Position numbers and translations under genes: made by a program. Below the pieces are notes generated by a model. It had not been told where the DNA came from. It ran no database searches and worked only from the letters and a program-made list of their open reading frames with translations. 64,000 nt of DNA from Streptomyces sp. NBC_00448 (GTDB taxonomy: Bacteria > Actinomycetota > Actinomycetes > Streptomycetales > Streptomycetaceae). Location of the stretch: the NCBI RefSeq assembly GCF_036014115.1, contig NZ_CP107913.1, forward strand, positions 9,584,496 to 9,648,495, given 5' to 3'. Shown here in pieces: positions 55,744 to 64,000 of the stretch (within the stretch, counting starts at the first letter, position 1; the number at the start of each line of letters is the position of its first letter).

Positions 55744-57879
55744 ATGCCGCAGCTGGCGTTCGCGAATAGCTTCTGGGAGAGCTACGACGTACTGGACAAG
55801 CCCGTCAAGGCCGGTGTCCGCAAGGCGATGGCCAAGTTCCAAAAGCTCACTGTCGCCGAACTCCACGCGGACAAAGGCTTGCACCTGGAGTCCGTGGACA
55901 AGGCCCGTGACCCGCGGATGCGGACGATCCGGATCAACGACTTCTGGCGCGGAGTCGTGCTCGCTCCCGATGACGGCAGTGACGTCTTCCTGCTGATCAA
56001 TGTGGTGCCGCACGATGACGCGTACACCTGGGCGGCCAAGCGGCTCTACACCGTGAACACGGCAACGCGCGCCCTGGAGGTCCGCAACGTCGTCGCCATC
56101 GAGCAGCTGACCCCGGCCCTGGAGAAGGCCGCGGCCGCCGCGCCGGCGCTGCTGCTGGCGAAGTACTCCGACACGGTGCTGAAGGAACTCGGCATCGACG
56201 ACCAGGTGCTGAGGGCGGTGCGGACCGTCGTCGACAAGCCGCAGCTGGAGGCGTTCGGAACCCTGCTGCCGGAGGACCAGTTCGAGGTCCTGCAGTACTT
56301 GGCCGAAGGGTTCAGCCCGGAAGAGGTGTACCGGGATGTCGTCGCCGAGCGGCGGCCCGCCGACGCCACACCTGAGCCCGTGCAGGACCTGGCGTCTGCC
56401 ATCACCAACACCGCCAGCCGTATCACCCTGGTCACCGGCCCCGACGAGCTGACCGACATCCTGGACAAGCCCTTCGCCGCCTGGCGAGTCTTCCTGCACC
56501 CCTCGCAGCGCCGCGTCGCCTACCGGGTCTCGTACGGCGGACCGGTACAGGTCACCGGCGGCCCCGGAACGGGCAAGACGGTCGTGGCCCTGCACCGCGT
56601 CAAGCACCTGCTGTCCCGCTCGCCCGCCGGCCGCGTCCTGCTCACCACCTACACCAACGCCCTCGCGGCCGCACTGCGAGAGAACCTTGCGCTGCTCCTC
56701 GACGGCGACGAGGAGCAGCTCGCCCGCGTGGACGTGACGACCGTGAACGCGTACGCGCACCGGACCGTCACCGAGCTCGGCGGCCGGGCGCCCTCTCCGA
56801 TCGGTGACCGGGAGGAGCGCCAGATATGGCAACAGGTCCGCAAACGCCTGGACCTCCCATGGACCGAGCAGTTCCTGGCGCAGGAATACCGGCACGTGGT
56901 GCTCGCCCACGACCTGCGCACCCTCGACGACTACCTGGCCGCCGCCCGGCCTGGACGCGGCACACCCCTGTCGGCGACGCGAAGGAAGCTGCTGTGGCCG
57001 GCCGTCGAGATGTTCACAACCAAGCTGAGGGCGCGCGGCTCGCTCACGCATCTCCAGGTGTGTGCCGAGGCCGCCAGGCTGCTCGTCGCAGCCAAGGCGC
57101 AATACGACCACGTGGTGGTCGACGAGGCCCAGGACCTCCACCCAGCGCAGTGGCGGGTCCTGCGGGCGGCCGTCGCGCCCGGCCCGGACGACCTGTTCAT
57201 CACGGGCGATCCGCACCAGCGCATCTACGACTCGCGGGTGTCGCTGGGCTCGCTCGGGATCTCCGTCAAAGGCCGCACCAGCCGGCTGCGCATCAACTAC
57301 CGCAGCACCGAGGAGATCCTCGCCTGGTCCACCGGCATCCTCGGCCCCGTCCCCGTCGAGGACCTGGGGGGAGAGGGGAACGACAGCCTGGCCGGCTACC
57401 GGTCCCTGCTGCACGGCCGCAAGCCGCACATCGGCGGCTACGGCTCCGAGCAGGCGGAGGTCGCTGCCCTCGTGGAGCGGGTCCAGGACTGGATCGCCCA
57501 GGGGATCCGTCCAGCCGAGATCGGTGTCTGCACGCGCTTCAACGTGCTGCTCGACAGGTGCCACGACAAGCTGGTCGGCGCCGGGGTGCCCGTCGTGCGC
57601 GTCAAGGACAACCTGGGGCCGGATACGGATGGCGTGCGGCTGGCCACCATGCACGCCATGAAGGGCCTTGAGTTCCGGGCCGGGGCCGTCCTCGGGGTGA
57701 CCGCGACCGTCGTGCCGTTCGCCCGCGAGATCACTCCGGTCGAGGTGGACGGGCTGCAGCATGAGACGGACCTGCTGCGCGAGCGGTGTCTGCTATTCGT
57801 CGCGTGCACCCGCGCCCGGGAGGCGCTGGCTGTCTCGTGGAGCGGGACGGCGAGCGGGTTCCTGCCCGTGCACGGGTGA
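55744..57879 (+). CDS. RelE-like domain fused to a UvrD/Rep-type helicase
   Basis: 711 residues, ATG 55744. The N-terminal ~100 residues (FANSFWESYDVLDKPVKAGVRKAMAKF, DPRMRTIRINDFWRGVVLAP, VFLLINVVPHDDAYTWA) match the RelE/ParE toxin fold. A superfamily 1 helicase follows: GGPGTGKTVV (Walker A, from 272), TTYTNALAAAL, VVVDEAQDLHP (D460), FITGDPHQRIYDSRVSLG, LRINYRSTEEIL, and at the end ATMHAMKGLEF and LFVACTRAREAL. It could be a translocating helicase with a ribonuclease-like sensor or effector. It lies 35 bases after mcrC, in the same direction. Confidence 0.8.
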   Translation: MPQLAFANSFWESYDVLDKPVKAGVRKAMAKFQKLTVAELHADKGLHLESVDKARDPRMRTIRINDFWRGVVLAPDDGSDVFLLINVVPHDDAYTWAAKRLYTVNTATRALEVRNVVAIEQLTPALEKAAAAAPALLLAKYSDTVLKELGIDDQVLRAVRTVVDKPQLEAFGTLLPEDQFEVLQYLAEGFSPEEVYRDVVAERRPADATPEPVQDLASAITNTASRITLVTGPDELTDILDKPFAAWRVFLHPSQRRVAYRVSYGGPVQVTGGPGTGKTVVALHRVKHLLSRSPAGRVLLTTYTNALAAALRENLALLLDGDEEQLARVDVTTVNAYAHRTVTELGGRAPSPIGDREERQIWQQVRKRLDLPWTEQFLAQEYRHVVLAHDLRTLDDYLAAARPGRGTPLSATRRKLLWPAVEMFTTKLRARGSLTHLQVCAEAARLLVAAKAQYDHVVVDEAQDLHPAQWRVLRAAVAPGPDDLFITGDPHQRIYDSRVSLGSLGISVKGRTSRLRINYRSTEEILAWSTGILGPVPVEDLGGEGNDSLAGYRSLLHGRKPHIGGYGSEQAEVAALVERVQDWIAQGIRPAEIGVCTRFNVLLDRCHDKLVGAGVPVVRVKDNLGPDTDGVRLATMHAMKGLEFRAGAVLGVTATVVPFAREITPVEVDGLQHETDLLRERCLLFVACTRAREALAVSWSGTASGFLPVHG

Positions 57880-57888
57880 GCGGGGGAG

Positions 57889-59544
57889 TCACGCACCCTC
57901 GAGGGCCGGGTCTAGGGCACCGTTCGTGAGGCCTTCGTGGGCGAGGGCGGTGGCCTGTCCGCTGAGCTTGGCGAGCTGCCGGGTACGCTCCTCGAACTCC
58001 TGCAGCGCGCGGAACGCAGCGCCGTAGCGACGCTGATCCTCAATGCCCATCTGAGGAATGCGGGAACCACGGGCGTCGACGCGGAAGGCGCCGCTGGTGC
58101 TGGTGGAGCGGCGCTTGTTGGCGGGGCTGAGGAGGAAGCCGTGAAGGTAGTCGGTGTCGAGTTGGTCGCTAGCTGAGGCAGGATCGCCGTCGGTGTACTC
58201 GACGAGCCCGGCTCGGGCGAGATCGGCGACGCTGACGGACGCGTTGTCGAGGGTGCCGGGGCCGCTGCCGGGTGCGAGGTGGGGTAGCAGGGCGTCCAGG
58301 GCGTGGAGTTGGTCCTGCAGCTGGCTGCGGAGGTTCGCGTATTCGGTCAGGTAGTCGCGGTGGGTTCCACGGACGTGGGTGCCGGGGGTGAGGTCGACCG
58401 TGTCGTTCAGAAGGTCGATGAGAGGGACGTCGACAGTCTGGTCGGGTTCGGGGTCGAGAGGGCCGTCCGGGGAGTTCGCGGTGAGATCCACCATCCGGAC
58501 GGCCTGTGCGCCGTCCGGGTTGGGGCGCAGGAGGAACCAGAGGTGCACGGGGAGGGAGTGGGCTGTGGCCGTGCCGGGCGGGAGGGCGACGACCTGGGTG
58601 AGGATGCCACGGCGGACGAGTTCCGCGCGGATACGGCGGCCGGCCTTGCGGTAGGCGACGGACGCGGGCATCACCATGATGGTCCTGCCCCCGGGAGCTG
58701 TGTGGGCGTAGGCGTGCTGGAGCCAGGCGAGTTCGCCCTCGGCGCGTGACGGAGTACCGAGTTCCCAGCGGGCGTCGAGGAGGAGGTCTTCACGGCCCCA
58801 GTCGGGGGAGGCGACCGGCGGGTCGCAGACGACGAGGTCCGCTTGGAGGTCGGGCCACTGGTCGTCGCGCAGCGAGTCGCCGGCCCGGATGTCGCTGGGG
58901 ACACGGCCGGTGAGGGTGGCGCGGATCTGGGCGAACTCGGCCATCGCCGGGTCGACTTCCTGGCCGTGGCGGGTGGGGCCGGATGCTGGGCCGAGGGACA
59001 GGAGAAGGCTGCCGATCCCGCAAGCCGGGTCCACGATGCTCGCGCTGTTCGGTACGGTGCCAGCGAAGTGCCGCACAGCCTGGACGATCCGGGGGGAGGT
59101 GACCTGATCGGAGCCGGCCCGGCGGGTGGAGTCCAAGAAGCGCTCGGCGAGAGCAGCGATCAGCTCGGTTTTCGATGTGTTCTCGGCGACCTCCACCGTC
59201 TGCCGGCTGATCTCGGGCGCGAGACCTGGCGGTGGGGTGCCGTCCGACAGGAGCCTGGCGACCGCGGCGAGCCCCCGGATGAGGTCGTCCCCGTACGCGC
59301 CGCGCAGCGACTGCCAGAGTCTGACTTCGTCGGATACGTCCTGTCCCTTGCGCTGCTTGGCGAGCCAGGCACGCACCTCGGTAAGGCGGAAGAGAGGACT
59401 GGTCGTCCCGCCCCCGGCAGGCGCAGGAAAGTCGTCGTAGCGGCGCCGCCAGTTGGAGACCGCGGCACGGGTCACTCCGGCCAGCCGGGCGATCTCGGCA
59501 CCGGTGATCAGCGGATCAGAGGTGGAACGAGCGTCGTCCTTCAT
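57889..59544 (-). CDS. Solitary N6-adenine DNA methylase with N-terminal helix-turn-helix
   Basis: 551 residues from ATG 59544. A helix-turn-helix (ITGAEIARLAGVTRAAVSNWRRRY) occupies the N-terminus. Methylase motif I is VDPACGIGSLLLSL. Motif IV appears as VVCDPPVASPDWG, so the Asn of NPPY is replaced by Asp, which is seen in some Streptomyces methylases. The C-terminal part (VSVADLARAGLVEYTDGD..RIPQMGIEDQRRYGAAFRAL) resembles an HsdS-like specificity segment. It is convergent with the helicase gene, only nine bases away. It may mark host DNA for one of the neighbouring systems or act as an orphan. Confidence 0.8.
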   Translation of the reverse strand: MKDDARSTSDPLITGAEIARLAGVTRAAVSNWRRRYDDFPAPAGGGTTSPLFRLTEVRAWLAKQRKGQDVSDEVRLWQSLRGAYGDDLIRGLAAVARLLSDGTPPPGLAPEISRQTVEVAENTSKTELIAALAERFLDSTRRAGSDQVTSPRIVQAVRHFAGTVPNSASIVDPACGIGSLLLSLGPASGPTRHGQEVDPAMAEFAQIRATLTGRVPSDIRAGDSLRDDQWPDLQADLVVCDPPVASPDWGREDLLLDARWELGTPSRAEGELAWLQHAYAHTAPGGRTIMVMPASVAYRKAGRRIRAELVRRGILTQVVALPPGTATAHSLPVHLWFLLRPNPDGAQAVRMVDLTANSPDGPLDPEPDQTVDVPLIDLLNDTVDLTPGTHVRGTHRDYLTEYANLRSQLQDQLHALDALLPHLAPGSGPGTLDNASVSVADLARAGLVEYTDGDPASASDQLDTDYLHGFLLSPANKRRSTSTSGAFRVDARGSRIPQMGIEDQRRYGAAFRALQEFEERTRQLAKLSGQATALAHEGLTNGALDPALEGA

Positions 59545-60051
59545 GCCGTCACCGTACACGGCGAAATGACAGTCCTCAATGAGGATCTTGTGTTGGCGAC
59601 GTACACATGCAGCGCATTGTGCGCGATCCGCGTGTACTGCTCTGCCTACGTTGCTGTTGCTCGCCTGTGGCTGCCGCGGTCGGCTTCGATTGCCGCGACC
59701 AGGGCGAGGTTGAGTTTCGCGGCGGCCTGGTACTGGCAGGGATGACGGGGTGGGTGACGTCGATGCTGGGCCTGACCTGCGGCCAGGCCCAGGCCCCGTC
59801 CCTCTTCGGCGGTTACCAAGTCGCACACCTCCAGCAGAGTCGGTACTGGTCGCTGGGGGAGAGGGCGTCGGGATCATTCTGGTGGGCCGTTATGTCCGCG
59901 TGGGCGTCGGTGAAGGACGCGGCGGCTGGTCGCCGGCTGTGGGCTGGCGCTGGAGGGCGATCCAGCGCCTCGGGATCCCTCACAGGGATCAGATGCCCGT
60001 AGGGGGACGTGCAGGCCCCTACGCCGCTGTGGTAACGCACGTGGCCGGGAG
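59545..60051. other. Intergenic region without convincing genes
   Basis: About 500 bases. Open frames on both strands have no motifs, and none is preceded by a good ribosome binding site. The first 80 bases, less GC-rich with gtacac repeats at 59552 and 59600, probably contain the methylase promoter. Confidence 0.4.
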
Positions 60052-60663
60052 TCACGTCGTTGGCCAGCTTCCGCCGATCCAGTACAGGGCGGTGTCCAAG
60101 TCACGGCATGTCCAGCCCTCCGCCTGATGGCCGCCCTGTTCGAGGAGCTGCTCCAGGAGGCTCATGTAGCGGCCGTACCGTCCAGGCGTAGCGGTGAGGG
60201 TCAGGTCCAAAGAGTCCAGAGCTTGCTGCACCCGGCGGTCGTAGACTGCCATCCGTGCCGGTGCCGCTGCTGTCAGGACCGCCGATGCCAATGCATCGCC
60301 TTTGTGAAACCCCGGCAGATCAACCAGGGCAGCTCGTCCCGCCCCAGCTGCCTGACCACGGGAGGTTTCAGTGCCACGTACCGCCCGAACCGCTTCGGCA
60401 GTGGCCATTCGGACCGCCACGTCGGGCAGCGACATAAGATCCGTAACCCACCGTGTCCGAGCCGACAGCCGCTTCCACACCATCAGCGCGGCGATGTCGG
60501 CCTTGCCGAGACAGCCCGCCACCTCCACGCGGCCTGCGACCTCCCAGAACACCTCGTCGTAGTGCGGTGAGACCTCGGACCTGTAGGACGCCCGTGCTGC
60601 GGCAAGCACGTCCCACACGCGACTGGCACTCATCGCCGAGTCCACCTTGTCTGTCAGCTCCAT
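60052..60663 (-). CDS. Unknown protein at the end of the helicase operon
   Basis: 203 residues, with the ATG at 60663 inside the last codons of the helicase gene (10-base overlap), so it is co-translated. The sequence is helical (VWDVLAAARASYRSEVSPHYDEVFWEVAGRVEVAGCLGKADIAALMVWKRL; FHKGDALASAVLTAAAPARMAVYDRRVQQAL). The KADIAALMVWKRL..TRWVTDLMSLPDVAVRMATAEAV part looks like a conserved domain but I do not recognise the family. The coupling suggests a helper of the helicase. Confidence 0.65.
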   Translation of the reverse strand: MELTDKVDSAMSASRVWDVLAAARASYRSEVSPHYDEVFWEVAGRVEVAGCLGKADIAALMVWKRLSARTRWVTDLMSLPDVAVRMATAEAVRAVRGTETSRGQAAGAGRAALVDLPGFHKGDALASAVLTAAAPARMAVYDRRVQQALDSLDLTLTATPGRYGRYMSLLEQLLEQGGHQAEGWTCRDLDTALYWIGGSWPTT

Positions 60664-63098
60664 CTCATGCCGATCGCGGTCAGTTCCTCGACCCGTTCGG
60701 ATGCGAGATTGCTCTTGCGTGTCCGGGAGTTGGCGATGAACACGCCGAGTGCGTGTTCGGTACCGCCGATGTTCTCGATGTGCGATCGGGGTACGTTCAG
60801 GTGTCCTTCGCGTTGCGCGTATTGGCGTGCGGCTGTGAGGTTGTCGGCCCACATCTCGGCTCGGCTGCGCCGGGGCACAGGTGTCCGAACAGCAGCCGGC
60901 TCCGGTTCGTCGAGCGGGCCGAGGCCGAGGATCTCGGTGAGCAGCCATTGCTGCGGAGGAGTCAGCGTGTCCCACTCGGCGCGCTGGATGCGGGCCCAGC
61001 GGCCGATGTCTTCGCCCTGGACGATGAGCAGGCCGTCCTCCTCGGGCAGGAACCCGTCACCTGCGAGGTGGGCGCGGGCGAGGTGGAAGCAGCGTTGCCA
61101 GGCGATTGGCCACACGGGGCACCATGCCGGGTCGATATCGTCCAGCTTTCGACGCCGTTCTGCACTCAGGGCACCTGCTACCGCACCATCCACCCGTTCC
61201 TCCTTTTGGGAGGGGGCGGGGCGCCGGGCGGCGGCGCGCTGGTTCTTGAGCCAGATGCCGAGCGGGTAGCCCTGCCAGGTGGCTTCGGTGGGGGGCAGAA
61301 GGTGCCCGTGCTCGGCGGCCCACCCGCACGCCGCGGCCAGTCCTTCGTCGAAGGCCACCGCGTGGTGGGACCAGATCATCGAGAACTCGTCGAGCTGCCG
61401 CACTCTTTCCTCGGCGAGGTCCCCGCGCTGGTGCGCGTGCCGCTGCCGGCCGATCCATGCCCCGAGAGGGAATCCATCGGGCGCCGTGTGCCCGATGGGA
61501 ACGCTCAGGTGCCCATGGTCTTCGTAGTAGGCAAGTGCGGCCTGCAGCCCGCGGCGCCAGTATTCGCCTTCAGGCTTGAGGACCCGCGCGGAGATGAACG
61601 CCGCCAGTCTCACCGGATCCCGCGGTGTGGAGAAGGCCAGCAGCCCTTGAGCCGGCCCGCTGACCCCTCCTTCACCGTCCGCCGCCATCGCGGTTCCACC
61701 GGCGGACGGACGACCGGGAGCCTGAGGGACAGCGAGCTGCTCAACGGCCTCGGTGTCGTGCGCGCGCAGCGCGGTCAACACCTTGGCCAGGTCGGCATAG
61801 GCCCTGGAGACAAGCATCTCGTCCGGTTCCTCACCCGGCCCGAGGAACACCGGCACGACCAGGGACGCTGTCTTGCCCTCCCCAGGCCGCATCCGCAGCG
61901 CCCGCCCCACGGCCTGAACGACATCGGGCGTCGACCCCCGGACATCGGCGAAGACGACAGCATCGCAGTTCTTGGTATCGACGCCCTCGCCGAGCACACG
62001 CGCCGACGACAGCACACAGCACTCCATCACCGTCTCGTCCACAATCCCCGTCGAGAACTCCTCAAGCACCTGGCGCCGGTGCACCGTCTTATGCTCCCCG
62101 CACAACCAGTCGGCCCACACCAGCCCCGGCTCCGCATATACCTCCTGATCGCTCTCCCACAGCGCCTTCGCAACCCGACCCAGCCCGCTTGCGAAAGCCT
62201 CCGCTTCGCTGGTGCGATGGTGAAAGGTCAAGATCCTGCGCAGCCGGTGTTCCGCTCCGGTCTTCAGTACAGCCGTCTGCAGCGCCGCCAGCCGCACTCC
62301 GCGCACCGCATCCGTCCGGGCTTGCTCACCGACCAGCTGCGCGGCTTGGACCTGGGGGTCGGCGATGTCCACACAGACCACTTGGTACTGCGCGATCAGG
62401 CCCCGCTCGATCGCCTGCGACATCGTCAGCCGGTACACCACCGGCCCGAACACCGCCTCATCGTCCATCGACGCCACCAACCGAGCAGGACCACGCCCCC
62501 CACCATCCGCAGCCTCTTCCGCCGACACCTCCCACAACCGCGGAGTCGCCGTCATATACAGACGTCGCACCGCTGGCACCCGGCTATTGTCATGAACAGC
62601 CGCCCACGGCTTACCCAGCGCACCCGACGTCCGATGTGCCTCATCCACCACCACCAGATCCCACCGGCCGACCCCGGTCGTATGCGCCCGCTCCACAACC
62701 CCGAGCCCCACCGCCGCATACGTGGCGAACACCGTGCACCGATCCGCATCCCTGAGCCACCCGGCCAACTGGGCCGCATCAGTCGAGCACGGAACCCCCA
62801 GCCCGGCGCCCTCCCGCTGCGAGCACACGCCGAACATCCGCCCGCCACGGCCGCCCGCCCGCCACATGTCCAGCATCTGCCCCAGCAGATCAAGAGTGGG
62901 CACCAACACCAGCACCCGCCGGGCGCGCAACCGCCGTGCCACCTCGACCGCGATAAGGCTCTTGCCCGTTCCCGTGGCAGCGATGACCTGAGCGCGCAGC
63001 CCGCCCTCCGAGAGCACAGGACTCGCCGACTGAGCCAGTGCGCGCACTACCGCGTCCACCGCCTCGACCTGATGAGGACGAGGCCGCTGCCTAGCCAT
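60654..63098 (-). CDS. DEAD/DEAH helicase with helicase-associated repeats (TtrA-like)
   Basis: 814 residues. Walker A AATGTGKSL (40-48), DLVVVDEAHRTSG, YMTATPRLWE and, in the second fold, VLGEGVDTKNCDAVVF and VQAVGRALRMRPG. The C-terminal 300 residues carry helicase-associated (HA) repeats: a GHLSVPIGH.. GFPLGAWIGRQR unit, a GHLLPPTEATWQGYPLGIWLKNQR unit and a final GHLNVPRSHIENIGG unit. Helicases with these repeats are typical of Streptomyces and occur near linear replicon ends (the ttrA type). Only one small gene separates it from the palindrome cluster at the window's right edge, and it is read away from that cluster. A role in transfer or end maintenance is an inference. Confidence 0.75.
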   Translation of the reverse strand: MARQRPRPHQVEAVDAVVRALAQSASPVLSEGGLRAQVIAATGTGKSLIAVEVARRLRARRVLVLVPTLDLLGQMLDMWRAGGRGGRMFGVCSQREGAGLGVPCSTDAAQLAGWLRDADRCTVFATYAAVGLGVVERAHTTGVGRWDLVVVDEAHRTSGALGKPWAAVHDNSRVPAVRRLYMTATPRLWEVSAEEAADGGGRGPARLVASMDDEAVFGPVVYRLTMSQAIERGLIAQYQVVCVDIADPQVQAAQLVGEQARTDAVRGVRLAALQTAVLKTGAEHRLRRILTFHHRTSEAEAFASGLGRVAKALWESDQEVYAEPGLVWADWLCGEHKTVHRRQVLEEFSTGIVDETVMECCVLSSARVLGEGVDTKNCDAVVFADVRGSTPDVVQAVGRALRMRPGEGKTASLVVPVFLGPGEEPDEMLVSRAYADLAKVLTALRAHDTEAVEQLAVPQAPGRPSAGGTAMAADGEGGVSGPAQGLLAFSTPRDPVRLAAFISARVLKPEGEYWRRGLQAALAYYEDHGHLSVPIGHTAPDGFPLGAWIGRQRHAHQRGDLAEERVRQLDEFSMIWSHHAVAFDEGLAAACGWAAEHGHLLPPTEATWQGYPLGIWLKNQRAAARRPAPSQKEERVDGAVAGALSAERRRKLDDIDPAWCPVWPIAWQRCFHLARAHLAGDGFLPEEDGLLIVQGEDIGRWARIQRAEWDTLTPPQQWLLTEILGLGPLDEPEPAAVRTPVPRRSRAEMWADNLTAARQYAQREGHLNVPRSHIENIGGTEHALGVFIANSRTRKSNLASERVEELTAIGMRWS

Positions 63099-63154
63099 AC
63101 GATCCGCCCTGCCTCTCTTCGCCCCTCGGGGGCAGTAGGCCCTCAGAGAGAAAT

Positions 63155-63808
63155 CTATCCCGCACCATTATGATGCAGGCTTCTCATCTTCGAACGACCT
63201 TGGCCCTCCGGGAACACTCTCATCACGGTTGCAGAAGCCGCCCGGGACCCGCACCGGAACCAGGGCATACTCACACTCAAGAGGCCGACCATGGGATACT
63301 GCACGACTTCCCCCGGGCTGTGTCCAACAACGAGTGAGCCACCGTCAGAATGGGGGGGGGCAGGAGAGTCCTGCTGGCCCCCAGGCTCTTCCACCCCCAG
63401 CTTCGTCAGCCGCGAACGAATCGCACTCGGCTGACGCGAAAACCGTCGAGCAAGAGCCTCGACACCATGCCCCGAGGAATGAAGCTCGACGAGCAGCTGC
63501 TCATCCTCCTGCGTCCAGCGCTGGTACGCATTGCCGTGACGCTTCCTGACCTCGTCCACTGAGTACGCACGAGTGGCTGCCGAAGGAGCACTCGATGCCA
63601 GTTCCACCGCGCGCACCGCACTCCAAGGGAAGGTGGCCACCTCAACCCCGCGCAGCCAGAAGGTAACTGTGCCCTCGTCAAACGTCAGAACATCCGCTTC
63701 CACCGTCAGGACCTTGCGCATGACGTCCGGGTCCTTCGGGTCGAGCACGAAGTCATGCAGCTGTAAACGAACCTGAGGCTGAGACACATCAGTCACAACG
63801 ACCACCAT
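63155..63808 (-). CDS. Myb/SANT-like DNA-binding protein
   Basis: 217 residues; the ATG at 63808 is preferred because the sequence upstream of it is low-complexity and overlaps the palindromes. The N-terminal part is beta-rich (VRLQLHDFVLDPKDPDVM..VTFWLRGVEVATFPWSAV). The central part, YQRWTQEDEQLLVELHSSGHGVEALARRFSRQPSAIRSRLTKLGV, is a Myb/SANT-like helix-turn-helix. It could bind the adjacent palindromic DNA or regulate the helicase operon 56 bases downstream. Confidence 0.65.
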   Translation of the reverse strand: MVVVVTDVSQPQVRLQLHDFVLDPKDPDVMRKVLTVEADVLTFDEGTVTFWLRGVEVATFPWSAVRAVELASSAPSAATRAYSVDEVRKRHGNAYQRWTQEDEQLLVELHSSGHGVEALARRFSRQPSAIRSRLTKLGVEEPGGQQDSPAPPHSDGGSLVVGHSPGEVVQYPMVGLLSVSMPWFRCGSRAASATVMRVFPEGQGRSKMRSLHHNGAG

Positions 63809-63846
63809 GCCCCACCAGACACCCGGCCAAGCGCCTACTAGCCAGC

Positions 63847-63994
63847 TCGGCCGCAACGCGGCCGATAGGCAGGGGAGCGAAGCGGACCTGCCAGGGCTCC
63901 GCAACGCGGAGCCCACCGCCGGCTTGCCGGCGGCACTTCGGGGGCCGCAACGCGGCCCCGTTTGTGGGCTGTTGGAGCGAAGCGGAGACAGCCC
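63847..63994. repeat. Cluster of six palindromes, telomere-like
   Basis: In order: 8-bp stem 63847-63854/63858-63865 (loop AAC); GGCAGG 63868-63873 with CCTGCC 63887-63892 enclosing gcGAAgc; 9-bp stem 63894-63902/63906-63914 (loop AAC); 8-bp stem 63916-63923/63926-63933; 8-bp stem 63941-63948/63952-63959 (loop AAC); 7-bp stem 63966-63972/63988-63994 enclosing gcGAAgc. Repeated ggagcgaagcgg and cgcaacgcg units are evident. Confidence 0.8.
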
Positions 63995-64000
63995 GGCGCA

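Noticed and set aside
59607..60127. Overlapping ORFs of 125-131 codons on the plus strand
   Set aside because: No ribosome binding sites, no motifs and Cys/Arg-rich composition unlike neighbouring genes.
60453..63173. 906-codon plus-strand ORF opposite the helicase gene
   Set aside because: Antisense shadow rich in Arg, Pro and His; the minus-strand helicase has all conserved motifs.
1..64000. CRISPR arrays and tRNA or rRNA genes
   Set aside because: No regularly spaced short repeats and no cloverleaf or rRNA-like sequence were recognised. The direct repeats present are the insertion sequence copies.

Overview
The window is very GC-rich, with strong third-position GC, GGAGG-type ribosome binding sites, some GTG and TTG starts, and actinomycete protein families throughout. 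It looks like a Streptomyces-type genome. It is an accessory region: a defence island repeatedly invaded by insertion sequences. The last 160 bases are a dense cluster of palindromes resembling the subterminal repeats of Streptomyces linear replicons, so the region may lie near a chromosome arm or linear plasmid end.

Layout. 1-2669: a truncated aldo/keto reductase, a broken IS701-type transposase start, and a coupled secreted protein/lipoprotein pair. 2829-5775: a mosaic of three dead transposase fragments (IS5, IS3, IS30) against one complete IS3-family element. 5851-14344: a giant gene of about 2,123 codons (nuclease-like N-terminus plus STAND NTPase), split by a 1,521-bp IS3-family element, followed by an overlapping small partner gene. 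14561-21423: a run of nuclease-like genes (Mrr-like domain plus a possible beta-propeller, membrane-anchored Mrr, DUF4145, PLD-like) mixed with remains of an actinomycete integrative conjugative element (relaxase fragment, sigma-like regulator, small membrane protein). 21455-27936: two more copies of the 1,521-bp element flanking an HNH endonuclease, then a frameshifted tyrosine integrase.

28457-41759 is the centrepiece: three tightly packed genes for a Ser/Thr kinase-helicase-DUF1998 fusion (2,099 aa), an SNF2/RapA-like helicase (976 aa) and an Eco57I-like adenine methylase (1,346 aa). The set resembles class 1 DISARM, but with the helicase and DUF1998 parts in one protein, a kinase fused in front, and no PLD gene (drmC) beside it. 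42306-49534: an IS3-family element, a YceI gene, an IS21-type istA/istB pair whose istB is split by a fourth copy of the 1,521-bp element, and an IS5-like element.

49824-59544 is a second defence cluster: an SMC-like ATPase with a zinc-hook CxxC, a 125-aa protein, McrB, McrC, a RelE-like/UvrD helicase fusion and, convergently, a solitary N6-adenine methylase. 60052-63808 is a leftward group (unknown protein, helicase with helicase-associated repeats, Myb-like DNA-binding protein), followed by the terminal palindrome cluster.

The four 1,521-bp copies share ORFs and length and appear identical. Three have clean 3-bp target duplications and, when removed on paper, restore the interrupted reading frames exactly, so their transposition was recent. 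Functional assignments come from reading motifs by eye; no database search was possible.
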